64,000 nucleotides of DNA from Labilibaculum sp. DW002 (lineage in GTDB: Bacteria; Bacteroidota; Bacteroidia; Bacteroidales; Marinifilaceae): assembly GCF_029029525.1 (NCBI RefSeq), contig NZ_JAKJSC010000002.1, positions 620,001-684,000 of the forward strand. The letters run 5' to 3'. The notes beneath the pieces are model-generated. The model worked only from the letters and a program-made list of their open reading frames with translations, had not been told where the DNA came from and did not search any database. The number at the start of each line of letters is the position of its first letter. Positions within the stretch are counted from its first letter, which is position 1. This document shows positions 1 to 7,106 of the stretch, piece by piece. Both the position numbers and the translations under genes were made by a program.

Positions 1-1551
1 GGCGTAAAGGTTTTCGATATCAATACGGGAATAGGAACTCACACTTTAATTGAAAAAGGACTTGCTTACTCGGGAATTACCGCAGTAACAACCGATTCGC
101 ATGCTAATATTTTAGGTGCAGTTGGTGCTTTTGGTCAAGGAATGGGAGATAAGGATATTGCTGCTGCAATTCACAATGGAAAAGTATGGTTTAAGGTTCC
201 TAAATCCGTAAAGATAAATTTGAATGGAAAACGCCCCGAGGGAATTTATGCCAAGGATATTGTATTGGGCCTACTGAAACGCTTTGGTGCGAATACCCTG
301 TTAGGATATGCCGTCGAAATTTATGGTGATGAGGTAGATAAATTGACTTTAGATGAGCGAATTACCATTTCATCTATGGCAACAGAAATGGGCTGTATTA
401 TCATTTTCTTTACGCCTAATGAAGCCATAATGGAATATTCTCAGTTTCGCAATGGGAAAAAACTAGAAATCGTAAGAGCTGATCATGATGCGGAATATGA
501 GCAGTTGTATGAATTGAATATAGAAGCCTTTGTACCTCGTGTAGCATTACCAGGCGAACCGCACAATACAGTTCCTGTAAAGGAAGTCAAAGGTGTGAAA
601 ATAGATTCTGCTTTTATCGGAAGTTGCACCAATGGGCGAATGGAAGATTTTCGAATTGTTGGAGAAATTCTGAAAGGAAAACAGGTTGCTCCTGATGTGG
701 TTTTTAAAATAGTACCCGCTACCGATGAAATTTGGAATGAATGCTTAAAAGAAGGCTTAATAAACATCTTTAAAGAAGCTGGAGCAATGGTATCTAATGC
801 AGGATGTGCGGGATGTGCAGCAGGACAGGTAGGTCAAAATGGAGAAGGCGAAATAAGCATTAGTTCTGGAAATAGAAATTTCCCTGGTAAGCAGGGAAAA
901 GGTAAGGTTTATTTGGCTTCGCCAGCAACAGTTGCCGCTTCGGCAATTGCTGGTTGTATTGTTCCTCACGATGAGATTCCAGAAATTCCAATGACCTTTG
1001 GAGTGAGTGAGTCAAAACGAAAAATAGTTGAAACCGCGGTTTGTTTGGATTCCATAGAAATAGAAAAGCCAAAGCATATCGAAGGACGCGTGTGGTACAT
1101 TCCGATGGATAATATCGATACGGATATGATTTATCACAATCGGTATTTGTCTTTAACGGATGTTTCTGAAATGGGACAGTATACTTTCGATAATTTGGAG
1201 GCTTACGAAGATTTTGCCCAAAGAGCAAAATCTGGAGATATTGTAGTTGTGCATAAGAATTTTGGTAGTGGAAGTTCCAGACAGCAAGCAGTAGATTGTT
1301 TTAAAGCTTTAGGAATTCAAGCAATTGTTGCAGAATCGTATGGGGCTATTTATGAGCGAAATGCAATAAATGCTGCATTCCCAATTATGACCTGCGCAAC
1401 CATTGAAAAATTAAAATTAGCAGACGGAGATATTGTACAATTGAATCTCGAAACTGGTGAAATTATAAACACATCTAAAAAAATATCGGTGCAAGGAGAA
1501 CGATTTTCTGAAGTTCAGTTGGAGATTTACCAAAACGGTGGGCTTTTTTAA
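1..1551 (+). CDS. Fused large+small subunit aconitase-family hydratase (IPM dehydratase/homoaconitase type), 5'-partial
   Basis: The reading frame is open from base 1, so the true start lies upstream of the window; the first ATG inside is at 142. The large-subunit part shows DSHAN and the Fe-S cluster cysteines in SCTNGR and GCAGCAAGQ. The C-terminal third (from about base 1090) is a complete small-subunit swivel domain with FGSGSSRQQ and YERNAIN. Known: this family moves a hydroxyl between adjacent carbons of isopropylmalate, homocitrate or similar acids using a 4Fe-4S cluster, and large and small subunits are usually separate LeuC and LeuD chains. The fusion is seen directly; the substrate cannot be read from the sequence. 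A paralogue with the same architecture follows at 1791. Family assignment is secure, precise activity is not. Confidence 0.85.
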   Translation, partial: GVKVFDINTGIGTHTLIEKGLAYSGITAVTTDSHANILGAVGAFGQGMGDKDIAAAIHNGKVWFKVPKSVKINLNGKRPEGIYAKDIVLGLLKRFGANTLLGYAVEIYGDEVDKLTLDERITISSMATEMGCIIIFFTPNEAIMEYSQFRNGKKLEIVRADHDAEYEQLYELNIEAFVPRVALPGEPHNTVPVKEVKGVKIDSAFIGSCTNGRMEDFRIVGEILKGKQVAPDVVFKIVPATDEIWNECLKEGLINIFKEAGAMVSNAGCAGCAAGQVGQNGEGEISISSGNRNFPGKQGKGKVYLASPATVAASAIAGCIVPHDEIPEIPMTFGVSESKRKIVETAVCLDSIEIEKPKHIEGRVWYIPMDNIDTDMIYHNRYLSLTDVSEMGQYTFDNLEAYEDFAQRAKSGDIVVVHKNFGSGSSRQQAVDCFKALGIQAIVAESYGAIYERNAINAAFPIMTCATIEKLKLADGDIVQLNLETGEIINTSKKISVQGERFSEVQLEIYQNGGLF

Positions 1552-1553
1552 AG

Positions 1554-1790
1554 ATTTAACCGCAAAGGTAAACGAAGGACAACGCGAAGTCACACAAAGT
1601 ATAAAAAGAGAAAAATCGATAGCATTACTTTAGGTGATTTGGCAAAAAAAAAGGTGGACTATTTTACAATTTAACTGCGAAAGCAAAGAAGTATAACGTG
1701 AAGTCATATAATGTAGAAACTAAAAAAAACTTTGTGTGACTTTTTGGCTTACTTAGAGTTTCCTTTGTGCTTAAGAAATACATTACGATC
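1554..1790. repeat. Three degenerate copies of a dispersed-type repeat (two direct, one inverted)
   Basis: Copies start near 1554 (atttaaccgcaaagg) and 1669 (atttaactgcgaaag) and run about 50 bp each. A third, inverted copy lies at about 1729-1776: ACTTTGTGTGAC at 1730-1741 is the exact complement of GTCACACAAAGT in copy one. No gene fits here. This looks like an intergenic repeat family of the host genome. Confidence 0.5.
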
Positions 1791-3572
1791 ATGCAAAACC
1801 TAACTTTCGTTGAGAAAATATTCAGGGCAGAATGTGGTAGTATCGTTTTTAAAAGTCCTGATGTTGTGCTAACGCACGATAACACTGCCAGTATTAAAAA
1901 AACATTCCAGAAAATGGGCGGTGAAAAGGTGAAGAATCCAGATCAACTTTTGGTTGTTTTGGATCACAATGCACCGCCAACCAATGCAAAATTAGCAACC
2001 GATTACCAAAAGGTTAGGGAGTTGGTAAGGGAACAGGGAATCAAGAAATTTTTCGATGCTGGTTCTGGCATTTGTCATCAAATTATGTCCTATCATGCCA
2101 AGCCGGGAATGATCATCGTTGGTAGCGATAGTCATACTTGTACTGCAGGTGCATTTAATGCCATGGCGGCAGGAATCGATAGAACCGAGGCTGCTGGTCT
2201 GTGGAAAAGAGGTGAGACTTGGTTTCGAGTTCCTGAATCCATAAAAATCACACTAAGCGGTAGCTTGCCAGAAGGCGTTTATGCCAAAGATCTTTCCTTG
2301 TGGATTATTGGAATGTTAGGCTCGGCAGGAGCCAATTACATGTCTATTGAATATCATGGAGAAGGAGTTGTGGAACTTTCCATTTCTGAACGAATGACTT
2401 TGGCTAATCTTGCTTCCGAGATGGGAGCTAAGAATGCCGTTTTTCCTCCCGATAAGGTATTGGAAGCTTTTTATGGACAAAAGGTGAAAGGCATTTGGGC
2501 CGATGAAGGAGCTCGGTATTTTGGAGAATATGAAATTGATTTAAATGATTTGGTGCCACTTGCTGCGACTCCCCATCATGTCGATAATGTGAAATCCATA
2601 TCGGAATTACAAGGAGTGAAATTGAATCAAGGATTGATTGGAACTTGTACCAACGGACGATTAGACGATTTAAGAATTGCCGCGAATGTATTAGATGGCA
2701 AGCAAATTGCCTCGGGTTTTCAATTGCTAATTACGCCAGCTTCCAAAGAAATCTATTTAGATGCCATTAAGGAAGGAATTATTACCAAATTGATGAATGC
2801 TGGTGCTAGCATTTTAGGTTCTTCTTGTGGGCCTTGTTTGGGCACAGGTCAAGGAATACCTGCTGATGGTTTCAAGGTAATTTCGACAGCGAATCGTAAT
2901 TTCTTAGGACGAATGGGGAATAAGAATGCAGAGATTTATTTGGCTTCACCGGCAACTGTTGCTCATTCGGCACTTAGCGGAACAATTACCGATCCTCGCA
3001 AAGATAAAAGCAAACAAATTAAGTTTCCTTATCAGAAAATTCAAAGCCCTACAATCGAAATTAAGAATACCGATAAGCGAAAATGCACAGCTGTTTGGGA
3101 TTATTCAGATGTAGATCATTTGAACACCGACCAAATGTTTGCTGGAAATTTAACTTATGAGGTTCTGAGTTCTGATCCCGATGGGATTCGTCCGCATCTT
3201 TTCAAAGGTTTCGACGAAGCTTTTGCTGATGAAGTAATGCCAGGAGATATTCTAATTGCAGGTGAAAATTTTGGTTGTGGTAGCTCTCGAGAGCATCCGG
3301 CGGTAGGCTTAGCACATGCAAAAGTGCAAGCTGTTATCGTAAAATCGGTGAATCGGATCTTTTATCGTTCGGCAATAAATCAAGGACTTTTGCTGATTGT
3401 GAGCCGTGAAATTGTTGATTTTTACAAGCGGGGAGATGCCATATTGCTTGATATTCAGGAAGGAATCATACAGGTACGTGAAAAACGGTTTGAAATACCT
3501 CCTTTACCCGATAAATTACAAGAAATAATTAAATACAAAGGCCTTGTGAATTGGATAAGATCTGTGATATAG
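1791..3572 (+). CDS. Fused large+small subunit aconitase-family hydratase (paralogue)
   Basis: A 593-residue protein of the same fused design as the preceding gene. Large-subunit motifs include SDSHTCTAGAFN, GTCTNGR and SSCGPCLGTGQ, which supply the cluster cysteines; the C-terminal swivel domain carries NFGCGSSREH and a YRSAINQG motif. The frame is open upstream to a GTG at 1767, but the ATG at 1791 gives the usual family N-terminus (MQNLTFVEKI) and is preferred. It differs clearly in sequence from its neighbour, so this is an old duplication and the two may act on different substrates of one pathway (inference). A 3-isopropylmalate, homoaconitate or methylated-malate dehydratase are all possible. 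No leu biosynthesis genes are visible next to it. Confidence 0.85.
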   Translation: MQNLTFVEKIFRAECGSIVFKSPDVVLTHDNTASIKKTFQKMGGEKVKNPDQLLVVLDHNAPPTNAKLATDYQKVRELVREQGIKKFFDAGSGICHQIMSYHAKPGMIIVGSDSHTCTAGAFNAMAAGIDRTEAAGLWKRGETWFRVPESIKITLSGSLPEGVYAKDLSLWIIGMLGSAGANYMSIEYHGEGVVELSISERMTLANLASEMGAKNAVFPPDKVLEAFYGQKVKGIWADEGARYFGEYEIDLNDLVPLAATPHHVDNVKSISELQGVKLNQGLIGTCTNGRLDDLRIAANVLDGKQIASGFQLLITPASKEIYLDAIKEGIITKLMNAGASILGSSCGPCLGTGQGIPADGFKVISTANRNFLGRMGNKNAEIYLASPATVAHSALSGTITDPRKDKSKQIKFPYQKIQSPTIEIKNTDKRKCTAVWDYSDVDHLNTDQMFAGNLTYEVLSSDPDGIRPHLFKGFDEAFADEVMPGDILIAGENFGCGSSREHPAVGLAHAKVQAVIVKSVNRIFYRSAINQGLLLIVSREIVDFYKRGDAILLDIQEGIIQVREKRFEIPPLPDKLQEIIKYKGLVNWIRSVI

Positions 3573-3621
3573 GCTCTTACTTGCCTGTGGGTGATTTTTA
3601 CAGAAAAAAAACACAAAAACA

Positions 3622-3654
3622 TTTGTTTTGGAACGTAATTAATCCCTATATTTG
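3622..3654 (+). promoter_or_regulatory. Bacteroidota-type promoter of the tRNA-Arg pair
   Basis: TTTG at 3622-3625 and TATATTTG at 3647-3654 are spaced by 21 bp, matching the TTTG / TAnnTTTG consensus of the primary Bacteroidota sigma factor. The first tRNA begins 20 bp further on. Confidence 0.7.
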
Positions 3655-3674
3655 CATCGCAATTAAGGAAAAAT

Positions 3675-3749
3675 GGTCCAGTAGCTCAGTTGGATTAGAG
3701 CAATAGCCTTCTAAGCTATAGGTCCCAGGTTCGAGCCCTGGCTGGATCA
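3675..3749 (+). tRNA. tRNA-Arg (anticodon TCT), copy 1
   Basis: A 75-nt cloverleaf: acceptor GGTCCAG pairs with CTGGATC (one G:U), the D arm contains AGCTCAGTTGG, the anticodon stem ATAGC/GCTAT encloses loop CTTCTAA with anticodon TCT, and the T arm contains GGTTCGAGCC. The discriminator is A and CCA is not encoded, as is common in this phylum. The sequence is identical to the second copy. Confidence 0.95.
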
Positions 3750-3782
3750 CTTGATTTTTTTGCAACAATATATTTATAGGAT

Positions 3783-3857
3783 GGTCCAGTAGCTCAGTTG
3801 GATTAGAGCAATAGCCTTCTAAGCTATAGGTCCCAGGTTCGAGCCCTGGCTGGATCA
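3783..3857 (+). tRNA. tRNA-Arg (anticodon TCT), copy 2; integration target
   Basis: Identical 75-nt copy, 33 bp after the first. Its last 12 bases plus the following C form the left copy of a 13-bp direct repeat whose partner lies at 29744-29756. The gene remains intact because the repeat covers the acceptor 3' half, the usual way tRNA-integrating elements preserve their target. Confidence 0.95.
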
Positions 3858-3858
3858 C
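3846..3858 (+). other. attL core
   Basis: 13-bp direct repeat CTGGCTGGATCAC shared exactly with 29744-29756; it covers the 3' acceptor part of the second tRNA-Arg gene. Confidence 0.8.
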
Positions 3859-3887
3859 AAAGCCGATACAAAAGTATCGGCTTTTTT
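3859..3887 (+). terminator. Rho-independent terminator carried by the element after tRNA copy 2
   Basis: Perfect 11-bp stem AAAGCCGATAC / GTATCGGCTTT with AAAA loop and T-run. It starts immediately after the attL core, so by the attachment logic it belongs to the element and replaces the host terminator, which now sits after attR. Confidence 0.85.
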
Positions 3888-3909
3888 GTTGCAAACACCC
3901 GCCAAACCT

Positions 3910-4016
3910 AGTACCTTTAGGTGTTACAAGAAACTTTTGACACACAAAATAAATGTTTCTTTTAACAATTTTGTAGTACCCGTGTAGTACCGTGCACAAT
4001 ACCCAGTTTAGTACCC
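3910..4016. promoter_or_regulatory. Left integrase arm-type sites (AGTACC repeats)
   Basis: AGTACC occurs at 3910, 3975, 3986 and 4010, with related AATACCC copies nearby. The pair at 3975/3986 has 11-bp spacing, the same as the pair at 29685/29696 at the other end. Such repeated motifs beside the integrase gene and inside both att sites are typical of arm-binding sites for tyrosine integrases. Confidence 0.55.
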
Positions 4017-4042
4017 GTTTTAATACCCAATAATACCCATAT

Positions 4043-5206
4043 ATGAAAGCGAGCTATAAAATCGTCTATAACCGTAAAGGAAAAACAAATAAAGAAGGTA
4101 AAGCCCTTCTTCAACTTCAAGTATACTTGCAAAAAAAACAACGTTATTTCTCTACAGGTATTTATCTAAAACCTAAACAATGGGATGAATCAAAAAGGCA
4201 AGTCAAAAACCACCCAAATCAAATCCGACTTAATAAACAGTTACGAGATTTGATCTCAGGACTAGAAGATTTTGAGCTAAAAGTAGCTGAAGAGAAAAAG
4301 AACTTTAGTTTTACTCATGTAGAAAACTATCTATCCGGTGATGTAGAAATGGAATTTATTGAATTCTGCGAAAACGAACTAGACCTAGACGCCACAAAAA
4401 AGTACAGCACTTATCGAGCAATTAAATCAAAACTCGAAACGCTTAAAACATTTGGACTACTCCAAAGCTTTCATGATGTTGATTATACTAATATCGAAAA
4501 GCTGGATAATTGGTTACGCCGTAAAGGTTTAAGTGATGCTACGGTATTTAAGTATCACGGAACCATAAAACAATTCATCAACATTGCTATAAAAAAAGAT
4601 TTCTTTCCTGTACAGAACAACCCTTATCTAAAATTCAAACCCAAAGCACCTAAGACTGCAAAGCGAAAATTCTTAGACAAAGCCCAAATTAAAGCATTAA
4701 GAGAAAAGAAGTTTACCACTACCCGATTGACTGAAATTAGAGATGTCTTTTTATTTTCGATATATACGGGCTTAGCCTATGCTGATATTGCCACACTACG
4801 TACAAAAGACCTGTACACCGATGAAAATGGCGATAGGTGGATATGGAGAGAAAGAGAAAAAACAGCGAGTGAATACAAAGTACCCCTCCTACCTCAAGCA
4901 ATTGAAATACTCAACCGTTATGAACTTGGGAAACGGCTTTTGCCAGTCAAAACCAACCAGAAAACCAATGAATACTTGAAGGAAATTGCAACACTTTGCG
5001 AAATAGAAGAAAACTTAACCTTTCATATGGCACGTCACACATTTGCAACTACTATTACCTTAAGCAATAATGTTCCGATTGAAACAGTTAGTAAAATGCT
5101 GGGGCACTCCGATCTCAAAACAACCCAAATATACGCTAAGGTTGTTGATGAGAAAATGAAAAGTGATATGGATGCTCTCAGACAAAAAATGACAGAACTA
5201 TATTGA
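4043..5206 (+). CDS. int: Tyrosine integrase of the element
   Basis: A 387-residue phage-type integrase. An N-terminal arm-binding region (about 1-90, rich in KKQRYFSTGIYLKPKQWD) is followed by a SAM-like core-binding domain and the catalytic domain. Catalytic residues visible are H328 and R331 (HMARHTFAT), H355 (LGHSD) and the nucleophile Y364 (TTQIYAK). The first catalytic arginine motif reads TGLAYADI, lacking Arg, as in many Bacteroidota integrases such as that of CTnDOT. It is read away from attL and lies next to AGTACC repeats, its probable arm sites. It should catalyse integration at the tRNA-Arg 3' end, and excision with or without an extra factor; no separate excisionase is recognised. 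Confidence 0.95.
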   Translation: MKASYKIVYNRKGKTNKEGKALLQLQVYLQKKQRYFSTGIYLKPKQWDESKRQVKNHPNQIRLNKQLRDLISGLEDFELKVAEEKKNFSFTHVENYLSGDVEMEFIEFCENELDLDATKKYSTYRAIKSKLETLKTFGLLQSFHDVDYTNIEKLDNWLRRKGLSDATVFKYHGTIKQFINIAIKKDFFPVQNNPYLKFKPKAPKTAKRKFLDKAQIKALREKKFTTTRLTEIRDVFLFSIYTGLAYADIATLRTKDLYTDENGDRWIWREREKTASEYKVPLLPQAIEILNRYELGKRLLPVKTNQKTNEYLKEIATLCEIEENLTFHMARHTFATTITLSNNVPIETVSKMLGHSDLKTTQIYAKVVDEKMKSDMDALRQKMTELY

Positions 5207-5210
5207 ATAA

Positions 5211-5236
5211 AAAAGAGAGCCGTTAAGCTCTCTTTT
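5211..5236. terminator. Bidirectional terminator between int and the late operon
   Basis: AAAAGAGAGC / GCTCTCTTTT, a perfect 10-bp stem with six-base loop and A/T tracts on both sides, placed between convergent genes ending at 5206 and 5241. Confidence 0.85.
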
Positions 5237-5240
5237 CTGT

Positions 5241-7106
5241 TTATGATATTCTCTGTTGGTAATCTTGCATCAATTCATCGAATGGAGCTAGAGACTTTTT
5301 CCAGTACTTCATGATACGCACATTTTTCAAATCTAATGTTTCCCCGTCAGCTTCAAACTTCACACCAATTTGAGCTAGTTTAAATTGATTACTATTAGGA
5401 TACTGGGTAACATGCATTATATCCCCGTTATCATTTTCGTACTCGGTACCTAGTGGATGAATCCCACTTGCACCATCATCAATTGGGGCTAACAAAGTAA
5501 AGTAAGTCCATTTGCCATGATAATTGGTATTGAAAATATCTTGCATCACAACTCCCTCAGAAGCAAGAGACATTTTTTTATTTACTCCATCAACCACAAC
5601 ATTAATTAAGCGATTACCTCCAACTAGTTCACATTGCAAATATGGTTTACTTCCTGTAAAAGTTAAGGCCGTTGAAAAGGTAAAATCAAAATCCTCTAAT
5701 AATTTAATATTAACAGGATTGGCATTGCATAACTCAGGAGCAAAGATTGAATCTTTTTCACTAAGGCGTGTTTCAAAAAGCGTAACCTTATCAAGATTGT
5801 AAGATTCTGTTTGAATTCGTTCCTCTGCTGGTGCCAATGCTTGCTCCCAAGTTTTAAAAATCGTTACCATTCTTTGATTCCATGGCCAATACGATTGTAA
5901 TAATACATCAAAACGGACTTGACAAACAAGCATCAACTTATCGGCTATTACATCCCTTGGTTTTGTATCTGTGGCACTTCCATCGTTATACTTAGAAAGT
6001 TGCATTCCGCTTGACTCTTCTGCATCTGTATCCATTAACAATCCTGATACTGTAATATATGCAGCCGCTCCCTTTTTGCAACTATTAAAAAATGCAGAAT
6101 TCATTGTAAAAGGCACTAATTTTAAATACTTCGTACCACTAGGCGTACTAACAGGAATAGAGAGTTTATTCGTGCTATCATTAAAAGTAAAATTAACTTG
6201 CTTCGCGGTTACATCAACATTAGCTTGCATGCTGAACCCTTTCATTATCTTAATGTTTTCATAGTAGGCATGTTGAAGTTCAGGAACAACCAATTTATCA
6301 ACTCCGCCAACTTTAGTTGCAATGGTTACATTATCAGCTAAAGGGCTTGCTTCGGGAATGATTATTCTTTCCTCTGCTGGAACAACTGATTTTTTCCAAT
6401 ATTTATGAATGCGAATTAATTCGGGTTTGACCGTTCCAGTACTATGTACTTGTGCTGAAACTTGCATAATGATCATTTGAGAATCAATATTCAAAGGCGT
6501 TGTAGTAATAACCGAACCATCTGCATTGGTTTCATAAGGCATATTTGTTGCAAGCGTGTTTGTGGTGCTTATTTTCCCCCACATGTTCCAATGGACTCTC
6601 TTTCCTTTTCCTCCATTATCAAAAGCGTTAAAGCCTATTTGCTGGCTTGATAAAGACAAATATTGAATCACCCCATTAACTTCAACCTTAACCGTTCTTT
6701 GTCCTCCAATCGGCTCTAAATACAGATTATCACCAAGAGGGCGAATTGAGTAGTCGAAATCTTCTAAGATTCGCACATCTGTACGCATGGAGATTACTGC
6801 ATCAGTAGCGGTTAAGAGGTTATTGGGTGTCGTTTCAATCGAAACATTATCAGGTTCAAAAACGGTTGGGATTTCTGGAAACTCTGGAATTACTGGTTGT
6901 TCTTCCTTTTCCAGCAAATCAAACAAAGAACTTTCCTTATCATACTTGTAGATAGCCCAGCCTGAACTTATATTTTCATCGCTTGAAGCATCAAGAACTT
7001 TTACTTCCTGACCATTTTCTAATTTAGATGATGCTAAGTTTCTTTCTTCAATATTCGAGTAGATTTTATACTCTTGTTTTGTGCCACTAGGTTTTTTAAT
7101 TCTCAT
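5241..7106 (-). CDS. Late protein with three tandem repeated domains (putative spike/receptor-binding protein)
   Basis: A 621-residue protein with no family I can name. After a small N-terminal domain (1-70) and a Pro/Glu-rich linker come three repeats of about 165-175 residues (about 87-247, 259-430, 440-613). Each opens with a D-N/K-V-T/S-I/L strand, has an ILEDFDYS, IMKGFSM or LLEDFDFT motif about 25-30 residues in, and ends with KYWKKSVVPAEER, KTWEQALAPAEER or KYWKKSLAPFDE. The body is beta-rich with no signal peptide or membrane segment. It is the last gene of the late operon and its start overlaps the ATPase gene by 11 bp. Position and repeat design suggest a virion surface or host-recognition protein; this is inference. 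Confidence 0.75.
   Translation of the reverse strand: MRIKKPSGTKQEYKIYSNIEERNLASSKLENGQEVKVLDASSDENISSGWAIYKYDKESSLFDLLEKEEQPVIPEFPEIPTVFEPDNVSIETTPNNLLTATDAVISMRTDVRILEDFDYSIRPLGDNLYLEPIGGQRTVKVEVNGVIQYLSLSSQQIGFNAFDNGGKGKRVHWNMWGKISTTNTLATNMPYETNADGSVITTTPLNIDSQMIIMQVSAQVHSTGTVKPELIRIHKYWKKSVVPAEERIIIPEASPLADNVTIATKVGGVDKLVVPELQHAYYENIKIMKGFSMQANVDVTAKQVNFTFNDSTNKLSIPVSTPSGTKYLKLVPFTMNSAFFNSCKKGAAAYITVSGLLMDTDAEESSGMQLSKYNDGSATDTKPRDVIADKLMLVCQVRFDVLLQSYWPWNQRMVTIFKTWEQALAPAEERIQTESYNLDKVTLFETRLSEKDSIFAPELCNANPVNIKLLEDFDFTFSTALTFTGSKPYLQCELVGGNRLINVVVDGVNKKMSLASEGVVMQDIFNTNYHGKWTYFTLLAPIDDGASGIHPLGTEYENDNGDIMHVTQYPNSNQFKLAQIGVKFEADGETLDLKNVRIMKYWKKSLAPFDELMQDYQQRIS

Noticed and set aside
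3646-3999. 117-codon minus-strand frame with a repeated GLEPGTYSLEGYCSNP segment
   Set aside because: It is antisense to the two identical tRNA genes; the repeat is the tRNA sequence itself.
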